From: Actinomadura rudentiformis
Lineage (GTDB): Bacteria; Actinomycetota; Actinomycetes; Streptosporangiales; Streptosporangiaceae
Direction: 5' to 3'
Assembly (NCBI RefSeq): GCF_008923185.1
Contig: NZ_WBMT01000012.1
Location: 248,001-312,000 of the forward strand
Length of the DNA stretch: 64,000 bases
Every line of letters begins with the position of its first letter. The stretch's first letter is position 1. The notes beneath the pieces were generated by a model. That model did no database searches and was not told the origin of the DNA. It worked only from the letters and a program-made list of their open reading frames with translations. Both the position numbers and the translations under genes were made by a program. Shown in pieces: positions 44,601 to 56,600 of the stretch.

Positions 44601-47600
44601 GCATCGGTCGGCCAGGGCGAACTCCGGCATCCGCTGCTGGGCGCGGTGGTCGCGCTGGGCGATTCCGGTGGGGTGGTGCTGACCGGAGTGTTGTCGCCGC
44701 GCACACAGCCGTGGCTCGCCGACCACGTGATCGCGGGATCGACGCTGGTGCCGGGGACGGCGTTCGTCGAGCTCGCCGTGCGGGCCGGTGACGAGGTCGG
44801 CTGCGGGACGGTCGAGGAGCTGACGCTGGAGGCGCCGCTGGTGCTGCCGGGCGACGAGGGCCTGCCGGTGCAGGTCGTGGTCGGCGCGGCGGACGAGAGC
44901 GGTCGCCGTTCGGTGGAGTTCCACGCGCGTACCGCCGAGGAGACGTGGGTGCGGCACGCGAGCGGTGTCCTCGGTCCCGGCACGGTCGCGGGCGGTGAGC
45001 TGATCCAGTGGCCGCCGACCGGTGCCGAACGCATCGACATCGACTGCCTCTACGAGGAGATGGCCGAGCAGGGCTACGGCTACGGGCCGTCGTTCCACGG
45101 ACTCCGGGCCGTTTGGCGCCGGGACGGGGAGGTCTTCGCCGAGGTCGCCCTGCCGGGTCCGCTCCGGGACGAGGCGGCGGCCTTCGGGCTGCATCCGGCA
45201 TTGCTGGACGCCGTCCTGCACGCCACGGACTTCGCCGCCGAGCCCGCGTCCGAAGGGGAGATCCGGCTGCCGTTCGCGTGGTCGGACTTCGTGCTGCACT
45301 CCACCGGCGCGTCCGCCCTGCGGGCGCGGATCGTGGCGACCGGCGCCGACGAGGTCTCGATCGACCTCGCCGACGCGACCGGTGCCCCCGTCGCGTCGGC
45401 GGGCTCCTACCGCGTGCGGCCGGGAACGCCGGTGTCGAACGCGCCGCTCATGGGCGTTGAGTGGGTGCCCGTGCCGGTGCCCGCCGAGAATGATTCGGCG
45501 TTCGAGGTCTTCGAGGTCCCCGCCGGTCCCGATGCGCTCCACCGCACGCTGGAGGCCGTTCAGGGCTGGGACGGCGACGCGAAGCTCGTCGTGGTGACGC
45601 GCGGCGCCGTGGCGACGGACGATCCTGATCTGGACCAGGCGCCGGTGTGGGGGCTCGTGCGCGCGGCGCAGGCGGAGAGCCCCGGCCGGTTCGTCCTGGC
45701 CGACATCGACGAGGATGCGGCGCTGGCCGCCGCGGTCGCCTCGGGCGAGCCGGAGGTCGTGGCGCGCGGAGGGCGGCTGCGCGTTCCGCGCCTGCGCCCC
45801 TTGCCTCGCGCGGAGAGAGCCGTGCCCTGGGAGAGGGAGGGGACCGTTCTCATCACGGGCGGCACGGGAGCGCTCAGCCGCGTCGTCGCGCGGCATCTCG
45901 TCGAGCAGCACGGCGTCCGGCATCTGCTGCTGCTCTCCCGGAGCGGTGGCCCGGCGCCCGAACTGGACGCCGAGGTCACGGTCGTCCAGGTCGACGTCGC
46001 CGACCGGGACGCGCTGGCCGCCGTTCTCGCGGAGATTCCCGCCGAGCTTCCGCTGACCGCCGTCGTGCACACGGCGGGCGTGCTCGACGACGGGCTGATC
46101 GGGTCGCTGACGCCCGGAAGGATCGACGCGGTCATGCGGGCCAAGGCCGGCGGCGCCCGCAACCTCCACGAGCTGACCGCCGGGCTGGACCTGTCGGCGT
46201 TCGTGCTGTTCTCCTCGACGGCCGGGCTGCTGGACGGCGCCGGGCAGGGCAACTACGCGGCGGCGAACACCTACCTCGACGCCCTCGCGGCGCACCGCCA
46301 CGCGGCCGGTCTTCCGGCCACCTCGCTGGCGTGGGGTCTGTGGGCGGACGCAGGCGGCATGGGCGCCACCCTGGACGAGGCCGCACGCCGCCGCATCGCC
46401 CGCCTCGGGCTGGTCACGTTGTCGTCCGGCGAGCATCTGCGGCTGCTGGACGAGGCGGTCGCCGCCGGTCACCCGTGCGCGGTGCCGGTCCGCGTCGACC
46501 GTCGTGCGCTGCGGGATGCGGGAGAGCTGCCGCCCGTGCTGCGCGGCATGGTCGTCCAGACGCGCCGGCAGGCCGCGGACACTGCCACGGCCGGCATGAA
46601 CGTCATGGACGAGGGCGCGCTGCTGGAGCTGGTCCGTGCCCACACCGCCGCCGTGCTGGGGCACGACGGGCCCGGCGAGATCGACCCGGCGCGGGCGTTC
46701 AACGAGGCGGGCTTCGACTCGCTCGCCGCCGTGGAACTGCGCAACCGGCTCGCCTCGGCGCTCGGGGTGAGGCTGAGCGCGACCCTGACCTTCGACCACC
46801 CGTCGCCCGCGGCCCTGGCCGCCCATCTGGCCGAGCGGACGGGGGCGCCCGCCGAACGGGCCGAGGCGCGGCCCGCCGTCGCCGACGACGGCGAGCCGAT
46901 CGCGATCGTCGGCATGGCCTGCCGCTATCCGGGCGGCGTGAACTCGCCGGAAGATCTGTGGCGCATGGTCGCCGAGGGCCAGGACGTCATCTCGCCGTTC
47001 CCGGCCGACCGCGGCTGGGACGGGGACGGGCAGGGCGGTTTCCTCGCGGGCGCCGCCGACTTCGACCCCGGCTTCTTCGGGATCGGGCCGCGCGAGGCCC
47101 AGGCCATGGACCCGCAGCAGCGGCTCATGCTGGAGGTCTCCTGGGAGACGCTGGAACGCGCGGGCATCGACCCGCACTCGCTGCGCGGCACCGCCACCGG
47201 AGTCTTCGCGGGCGTGATGTACCACGACTGGGGGCTGCGGCTCGGCCCGCTGCCCGAGGACCTCGCCGGCTACCACGGCACCGGAAGCCTCGGCAGCGTG
47301 GTGTCCGGCCGCGTCGCCTACGCGCTGGGGCTGGAGGGCCCGGCGGTCACCGTCGACACGGCCTGCTCGTCCTCGCTGGTCGCGATGCACTGGGCCGCGC
47401 AGGCGCTGCGGCGCGGTGACTGCGTGCTCGCGCTGGCCGGCGGCGTGACCGTGATGTCGACGCCCGACACCTTCGTGGACATGCAGCGCCAGGGCGGCCT
47501 GGCCGCCGACGGGCGCTGCAAGTCGTTCGGCGACGGCGCCGACGGCACCGGCTGGAGCGAGGGCGTCGGCATGGTGCTGCTGGAACGCCTGTCGGACGCG

Positions 47601-50600
47601 CGCCGCAACGGCCACCGCGTGCTCGCGGTCGTGCGCGGGTCGGCGGTCAACTCCGACGGCGCCTCCAACGGGCTGACCGCGCCGAACGGGCCGTCCCAGC
47701 GGCGCGTGATCCGGCAGGCCCTGGCAAGCGCCGGGCTGACGGGCGCGGACGTCGACGCCGTCGAGGGCCACGGCACCGGGACCACGCTCGGCGACCCGAT
47801 CGAGGCACAGGCCCTCCTGGAGACCTACGGGCAGGACCGCCCGGACGGACGCCCCCTGTGGCTGGGGTCGATCAAGTCCAACATGGGGCACACGCAGGCG
47901 GCGGCCGGTGTCGCCGGGGTCATCAAGATGGTGCTGGCGCTGCGGAACGACAGGCTGCCCGCGACCCTGCACGCCGCCGAACCGTCCGGCGAGGTCGACT
48001 GGTCGGCGGGCGAGGTGCGGCTGCTCACCGAGCCGGTGGACTGGCCCGCCGATGACCGCCCGCGCCGCGCCGGCATCTCGTCGTTCGGCATCAGCGGGAC
48101 GAACGCTCACCTGATCCTGGAACAACCACCGGCCGAGGAGCGGGCACCGGTGGGGGACGGGCCCGCCGTCGTGCCGTGGGTGATCAGTGGCAGGTCGGCG
48201 TCGGCTCTGCGCGGCCAGGCCGAACGGCTCCGCGCGCACCTGAACACCGTGGCCGACGACCGGATCGCGGCGGTGGGCGCTGCGCTCGTGACGACGCGGG
48301 CGGCGCTGGAGCACCGCGCCGTGATCACCGGTAAGGGCCGCGACGAGCTGGCACGCGGGCTGGAGAACATCGAAGTCGTCGAGCCGCGCAAGGGCAAGGT
48401 CGCGTTCCTGTTCACCGGGCAGGGTGCGCAGCGCCTCGGAATGGGCCGTGAGCTGTACGAGACGTTCCCGGCGTTCGCCGAGGCGTTCGACGCCGTCACC
48501 ACCGCACTGGACCTTCCGCTGCGCGAGGTGATCTGGGGCGAGGACGAGGCGTCGCTGAACGAGACCGGCAACGCCCAGCCCGCGTTGTTCGCGGTGGAGG
48601 TGGCTCTTTTCCGGTTGGTGGGGTCGTGGGGGTTGCGGCCTGATTTTGTGGTGGGTCATTCGGTGGGGGAGTTGGCGGCGGCGCATGTGGCGGGTGTGTT
48701 GTCGTTGGAGGATGCGGCGACGTTGGTGGGGGCGCGTGGTCGTTTGATGCAGGAGCTTCCGGCTGGTGGCGCGATGGTGGCGTTGCGTGCGTCGGAGGCC
48801 CAGGTCGCTCCGCTGTGTGGTGAGGGTGTGGCGATCGCTGCGGTGAACGGGCCGGAGTCGGTGGTGATCTCTGGTGCGGTGGAGGCGGTGGAGGCGGTCG
48901 CGGCGCGGTTTGAGAAGGCGACGCGGTTGAGGGTGTCGCATGCGTTCCACTCACCGCTGATGGACCCGATGCTGGATGGCTTCGGTGACGTCGCGCATTC
49001 GCTGACGTATGCGCGACCGCTGGTTCCGCTGGTGTCGACCGTCACAGGAGGGCTGGAAGGCGAACTTCCGGCGCACTACTGGGTCCGGCAGGTCCGCGAG
49101 CCGGTCCGCTTCGCCGACGCCGTCGCGGAACTGGAGGCACAGGGCGTCACGACCTTCGTCGAGATCGGGCCGGACGCGGTGCTGTCGGCCATGGTGGACG
49201 CCGTTCCCCTGATGCGCCGGGACCGGTCCGAGGCGCGGGAGTTGGTCGCCGGACTCGGCCGGGCGTACGCACATGGGGCGGACGTCGACTGGCGCGCGTA
49301 CTTCGGCGACCCCACGGGCTTCGTGGATCTACCGACCTACGCGTTCCAGCACGGCCGCTTCTGGCTGGACGTGCCCAGCGCCCGAGCCGCACGTGGCGCC
49401 GGGCTGGAGGACGTCGGGCATCCGCTGCTGAGCGCGGCGGTGACCTCGCCCGACTCGGGTGAGACGGTGCTGATCGGATGGCTTTCGACCGCCGACCAGC
49501 CTTGGCTCGCCGACCACGGCGTGCTCGGCGGGGTCGTCGTGCCCGGCACCGCGTTCGTGGAGATGGCGGTCAGGGCCGGGGACGAGGTGGGCTGCGGCGC
49601 GGTCCATGAGCTGACCATCGAGAATCCACTCACGCTTCCCGAGCGGGGCGGTGTCGCGCTCCGGGTCGTCGTCGGCGCACCGGACGACGGCTCCGGCGTA
49701 CGGACGATCACCGTCCACGCGCGCGACGCCGACACCGAGGCGTGGACCCGGCACGCCTCCGGGCTCCTCAGCCCGGACGTTCCAGGGCCGTCGTTCGAGT
49801 TGACGCAATGGCCGCCCGCCGGAGCGGTCGCCGTGGACGTGGAGGACGCCTACGAACGCTTGGCGGAACGCGGTTACTCCTACGGCCCGGCCTTCCAGGG
49901 ACTGCGTGCGGCTTGGCGGCGCGGTGCCGACGTGTTCGCTGAGGTGGAGCTCCCGGAGCATGCACGGGACGAGGCCTTCGCCCTGCATCCGGCGCTGCTG
50001 GACGCCGCCATGCACGCCGATCTGCTGAGCGAGAACGACGAGACGCTGATGCCGTTCTCCTTTAACGGCGTCGTCCTCTACGCCTCCGGCGCGTCCGCGC
50101 TGCGGGTGCACATCCGCGGTCTTCGCGGCGAGGAGCTGTCGGAGATCAGGCTCGCGGACGAGACCGGTGCGCCCGTGGCCGCCATCGTGTCGCTCACCTC
50201 GCGTCCTGTTACGGAGGAGCGGCTCAGGGGTAACAGGGCTGGTCTCCTACAACGTGTCGAGTGGCGGGCGCTCTCCGCCGCCCCGGCAGCCGCCGCGCGT
50301 GAGGCCGCGGTTCACGTGCCCGCAGGTGAGGACGTCTATGAGATCGCGAACGACGCGCTCCAGGCGATCCAGTCCTGGCTGACCGGCGATCGTTCTGAGC
50401 CGCTGACCGTGCTGACCAGCGGTGCCGTCTCCATCGGAGGGGAGGACGTCGACCTCGTTCAGGCTCCGGTGTGGGGCCTGGTCCGCGCGGCTCAGGCGGA
50501 GCACCCGGGGATGTTCGTGTTGGCGGACACCGACGGGTCGGTGGACCCCGCGCAGGCCCTCGCCTCGGGAGAGCCCGAGATGGCGTTCCGGAACGGACGG

Positions 50601-53600
50601 ATCCTCACGCCGCGACTGACCCCGTCGACAGGCGGAACCGAGACCTGGGACCCGGACGGAACGGTACTGATCACTGGTGGCACGAGCGGTCTCGGCGCGC
50701 TCATCGCCCGTCACCTCGTCGAGCGGCACGGCGTCCGTCACCTCATCCTGACCAGCAGGCGCGGCCCGGACGCCCCGCAGGCTCGGATGCTGCGCGACGA
50801 GCTGGACGCCGACGTCGAGATCGTCGCGTGCGACGTGACCGACCACGACGCGTTGGCTGCCCTGCTGGCCTCTGCCCCGGACGGTCGGCCGCCGGTGCGC
50901 GGCGTCGTGCACGCGGCCGGAGTCGTGGATAACGGGCTGGTGGAGGCGCAGACCCCGGACCGGCTCGCGGCCGTCCTGCGGCCGAAGGTCGAGGGCGCCC
51001 GGAACCTGCACGAGCTGACCCGGGACCTCGATCTGACGGCGTTCGTGCTCTTCTCGTCCGCCGGCGGCCACATCCTGGCGGAAGGCCAGGCCGGATACGC
51101 GGCGGCGAACGTCTACCTGGACGCCCTCGCGGCTCACCGCCGTGCGGCCGGGCTCCCGGCACTCTCGCTCGCGTACGGGATGTGGGCCGTCGACACCGGG
51201 CTCGGCGGCCCGCTCACCGGCGCGGACCTGGACCGGCTGCGCCGCCTCGGCCTGCCCGCCCTGTCCGCCGAGGAGGGACTGGCGTCGTTCGACGCCGCGC
51301 TCGGCGCCGATGCCGCCGTCCTGCTGCCGCTGAAGGTCGACACTGCGGCCGTGTCCGCGCGGGGCGAGGTCCCGGCGTTGCTGCGCGGCCGTCGCCCGGT
51401 GCGGCCCGCCGCCCGGGAGGACGGCCTGGCGCGGCTTCTGGGCGGACGGACCGAGTCCGAACGCGACCACGTCCTCGTCGAGCTGGTGCGCGACCATGCC
51501 GCCGCCGTCCTCGGACATGCCTCCGGCGATGCCGTGGAACCCGATCGGGCGTTCCGCGACCTCGGATTCGACTCCCTGGCCGCAGTCGAGCTGCGCAACC
51601 GGCTCGGCGCCGCGACCGGCCTGCGGCTCCCGGCGACCCTCGTCTTCGACCACCCCACGTCCCGGGCCCTGGCCGCCCACCTCACGACGCACTTCACCGA
51701 GCCCGCCGTGGCATCCGAGCCCGCAGTGGTGTCGCGGGCCGAGGACGACGAGCCGATCGCGATCGTCGCGATGAGCTGCCGCTTCCCCGGCGACGTCCGG
51801 ACGCCCGAGGATCTGTGGCGGCTCGTCGCCGAAGGCCAGGACACGATCTCCGGCTTCCCCGAGGACCGTGGCTGGGACCTGGCGGGGTTGTACGATCCGG
51901 AGCCCGGCGTCCCCGGCAAGACGTACGTGCGCACCGGCGGATTCCTCCACGACGCCGCCGACTTCGACCCCGAGTTCTTCGGGATCATGCCGCGTGAGGC
52001 CCTCGCGATGGACCCGCAGCAGCGGCTGCTGCTGGAGACGGCCTGGGAGGCCTTCGAACGCGCCGGGATCGACCCGGGGGCGATGCGCGGCAGCCGCACC
52101 GGTGTCTACGCCGGCGTGATGTACCACGAGTACGCCAGCCGCCTCGGCGAGCTGCCCGACGACCTGGCGGCCTACGCCGGCAACGGCAGCGCCGGGAGCA
52201 TCGCGTCCGGCCGGGTCGCCTACGCGCTCGGGCTCGAGGGCCCGGCGGTCACGGTCGACACGGCCTGCTCGTCGTCGCTGGTCGCCCTGCACATGGCGGC
52301 CCAGGCGCTGCGCCGGGGCGAGATCTCGATGGCCCTGGCCGGCGGCGTGACCGTGATGCCGACACCCGAGATCTTCGTCGACTTCTCCCGGCAGCGCGGC
52401 CTGGCCGCCGACGGCCGCTGCAAACCGTTCGCCGCCGCCGCCGACGGCACCGGCTGGGCCGAGGGAGCGGGCCTTCTGCTGCTGGAACGGCTGTCGGACG
52501 CCCGCCGCAACGGCCACCCGGTGCTCGCGGTCGTGCGCGGGTCGGCGGTCAACTCCGACGGTGCGTCCAACGGGTTGACCGCGCCGAACGGGCCGTCCCA
52601 GCAGCGCGTGATCCGGCAGGCACTGGCGGAGGCCGGGCTGTCGGCGGCCGACGTGGACCTGATCGAGGGCCACGGCACCGGTACCCGCCTCGGCGACCCG
52701 ATCGAGGCTCAGGCGTTGCTCGCGACCTACGGGCAGGACCGTCCCGCCGGCCGTCCGGCCTGGCTCGGCTCGATCAAGTCCAACATCGGGCACGCCCAGG
52801 CGGCCGCCGGAGCGAGCGGCCTGATCAAGCTGGTGATGGCCCTCCGGAACGGCCTGATGCCCAAGACCCTCCACGTCGACGAGCCGTCCCCGCACGTGGA
52901 CTGGGCCGCCGGGTCGGTCCGCCTGCTGACCGAGCCCGTCGAGTGGCCGCGGAACGGTCACCCGCGCCGCGCGGCGGTCTCCTCGTTCGGGCTCAGCGGC
53001 ACCAACGTGCACGTCATCATCGAGGAGACACCCGCCGAGGAGACACCCGCCGAGGAGACACCCGCCGGGGGGACCGGGCACGCCCCTGCCGGCCCGGCCG
53101 TCGTGCCGCTCGTGCTTTCGGCCGCCAACCCCAAGAGTCTTCCCGCGCAGGCCGAGCGGCTCCGCGCGTTCCTCGCCGGGCAACCCGAGCTGAGCCTGAC
53201 CGACGTCGCGTACTCGCTGGCGACCGGCCGCGCCGCGCTGCCCCACCGGGCCGTGATCGTGGCCGGGGGCCGCGAGGAGGCACTCCGCGCACTGGCGGGT
53301 GGCGTGGAGCCGGCGGCCGCCCCGTCCGGCGGGCTGACCGCGTTCATGTTCTCCGGCCAGGGCAGTCAGCGCTCCGGCATGGGCCGCGAGCTCTACGACG
53401 CCTACCCGGTCTTCGCCGAGGCGCTGGACGCCGTCTGCGAACACCTCGGCCGCGACGCCGTCTTCGCCGAGGGCGAGTCGCTGGACGAGACCGCCAACAC
53501 CCAGCCCGCCCTCTTCGCCATCGAGGTCGCGCTGTTCCGGCTCCTGGAGTCGTGGGGGCTGAGGCCCGACTTCGTGATGGGCCACTCCATCGGCGAGCTG

Positions 53601-56600
53601 GCCGCCGCGCACGTCGCCGGAGTCCTGTCCCTGGCCGACGCGTGCACGCTGGTGGCCGCCCGGGGTCGACTGATGCAGGCGCTCCCCGCGGGCGGCGCGA
53701 TGATCGCCGTCCAGGCGGCCGAGGAGGAGGTCGCCGGACACCTCGGCGACCAGGTCGGCATCGCCGCGATCAACGCTCCCGGCTCCGTGGTGCTGTCCGG
53801 GGCGAGCGACGCCGTTACCGAGGTCGCCGCCCGCTTCGAGGCAGAGGGCCGCCGGACGACCCGGCTGCGGGTGTCGCACGCGTTCCATTCGCCGCTGATG
53901 GAACCGATGCTGGCGGAGTTCCGGGAGATCGCAGGGCGCCTGTCGTTCCGCCCGCCGCGGATTCCCGTCGTGTCCAACGTGACCGGCGGCGCGATCGACG
54001 ACGAGACGCTCTGCTCACCCGAGTACTGGGTTCGGCACGTACGGGAGGCCGTCCGTTTCGCCGACGCCGTGCGGCACCTCCGCACGGAAGGCGTTACCCG
54101 ATTCGTCGAGATCGGTCCTGACGGCGTTCTGACCGGGCTGGTACAGGCATGTCTTGAGGGCCAGGACGCCGTGACCGTCCCCGTTCTGATCGTCCCCGTT
54201 CTGACCAGGGACGCGCCTGAGCCGTACGCGCTCCAGCGCGCACTCGGGCGTCTGCACGGTGGCGGGCTGAGCCCCGACTGGCCCTCGGTCTTCGCCGGGT
54301 TGAACGCACGCCGGGTCGACCTGCCGACCTACGCGTTCCAACGCGATCGTTACTGGCTGGATGAGGCCGCCTCCGAGCCCCCGCTCCTCACCGCGACTGT
54401 CCCGTCCCCCGACTCGGACGCGGTCGTCCTGACGGGCCGCCTGTCGACCGCCACGCATCCCTGGCTGGCCGACCACGACGTCCTCGGCATGGTGCTCTTC
54501 CCCGGCACGGGCTACGTCGAGCTGGCCCTGCGCGCCTGCGAGGAGACCGGCTGCGACATCATCGAGGAACTGACGATCGAGGCCCTCATGCCGCTGGCCG
54601 AGAGCGGCGGCGTCGCGATCCAGGTGGTGGTCGGCGCTACCGACGCGGCGGGCCGCCGCGCGTTCACCGTGTACTCCCGGCCGGACGGCGCCGAGGAGTG
54701 GAGCCGCCATGCCTCCGGATCCCTCGCGACCCAGGACGTGCCGCGACCACCGCACCGCACCGGAGCCTGGCCGCCCCCCGGCGCCACCGAGGTCGACATC
54801 TCCGGCGTCTACGACTACCTCACCAGCCAGGGCTACGGATACGGTCCGATGTTCCGGGGCCTGCGCGGGATCTGGTCACGCGGCGAGGAGACGTTCGCCG
54901 AGGTGGCGCTGCCCGAGTCGGCGACCGACGCCGCGGCGCGGTTCGCGCTGCACCCGTCGATCCTGGACGCCGCCCTGTCGGCCACCGACTTCATGGACGG
55001 CCGCAGACCGCAGGACGTCGGCGGAACGCAGCTTCCGTTCGCCTGGGAGGGCGTCAGCCTGCACGCCACCGGTGCGTCCCGGTTGCGGGTGCGGATCGTC
55101 CGGGGTCCCGCCCGGGCCGAGCAGGGCTCCGACTCCGTACGCCTGGAGCTGTCCGACCCGTCCGGGACGCCCGTCGCGACCATCGAGTCCCTGGTGGTCC
55201 GGCCCGTGACCGCCGCCAGGGTGAACGCCGCCGCGGCCACAGGGCGGCACCGCGAGTCGCTCTTCCGCCTCGATTGGACCCGACTGCCGCTGGGAAGCGC
55301 CGTCGCCGCGGACACCACCGGCTGGGCCGTGCTCGGTGCGGATCCTGGCCTGGGCGTTCCTGGCCTGGAAACCCTGGAGACGGTGCCCGAAACCGTGATC
55401 TACCCGGTGGTCGCCGCGCCCGGAGACGTCCCGGAGGCGGCGCGCGCCACCACGGCGGCGGTCCTGCGGGATCTGCGCGACTGGCTGGCGGACGCGCGGC
55501 ACGGTGGCTCCCGCCTTGTCGTCGTCACCCGGAACGTCGCCGCCGATCTTGTCCAGGCGCCGGTCTGGGGCCTGGTCCGCGCGGCCCAGGAGGAGAATCC
55601 GGACCGCTTCGTCCTGGTGGACGTGGACGGCTCCGACGCCGCCCTCCGCATGCTCCCCGCCGTGGTCGCCTCGGGCGAGCCCGAAGCCGCACTGCGCGGC
55701 AGCGAGGCCTTCGTCCCCCGCTTGGCCGCGGTGCCGGCAGGCGACGACGCGCCACCGCCCTGGACGCCCGCCGGCACCGTACTGATCACCGGCGGCACCA
55801 GCGGGCTGGGGGCCCTTGTGGCCCGGCACCTCGTCACCGAACACGGCGTCCGCCGCTTGATCCTCACCAGCCGCAGGGGAACGGCCCCGGATCTCCACGA
55901 GGAGCTGGCCGGCCTGGGCGCGGACGTCACGATCGCGGCCTGCGATGTGGCCGACCGCGACGCCCTGGCCGCACTTCTGGCCGAGCGGCCGCCGACCGCC
56001 GTCGTCCACGCCGCGGGCGTGATGGACAACGCGCTCCTCGCCTCCATGGACGAGGACCGGCTGAACGCGGTGCTCCGCCCGAAGGTGGACGGCGCCTGGA
56101 ACCTTCACGAGCTGACCCGGGGGATGGACCTGACGGCGTTCGTCCTGTTCTCCTCGACCTCCGGTCTGGTCGTCTCCGCCGGGCAGGCCAACTACGCCGC
56201 GGCGAACCGTTTCCTGGACGCCCTGGCGGCGCATCGCCGTTCGGAAGGGCTTCCCGCGACGTCCATGGCCTTCGGGCTGTGGTCGCACAAGACGGGAATG
56301 GGCGGAGGGGTGTCCGAAGCGGACCTCCACCAGCTCGACCGGCTGGGGATGCCCGCCCTCTCCACGGACGAGGGCCTGGCCCTCTTCGACGAGGCCCTGG
56401 GCGTCGACGTGCCGGCCCTCGTCCCGTTGCGGCTGTCCGAACCGGACCCCGGCACCCCGGCCCCCGCGCTCCTGCGCGATCTGCGCCGCTCCAAGCAACG
56501 CCGCGTGGTCCCTGCGGCGGCCCCGGCCCCGGCTTCAGCAGCGGCCGCGCCCGCCGTGACCGAACGGACCCTGGAGCAGCAGCTGGCGGACCTGCCGGAG

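Noticed and set aside
41652..56498. Very long open frames antisense to the PKS gene, several hundred to over 1500 codons
   Set aside because: They have the Arg/Pro/His/Gly-rich composition expected from the reverse complement of high-GC coding DNA, repeat once per module, and overlap an unmistakable PKS.
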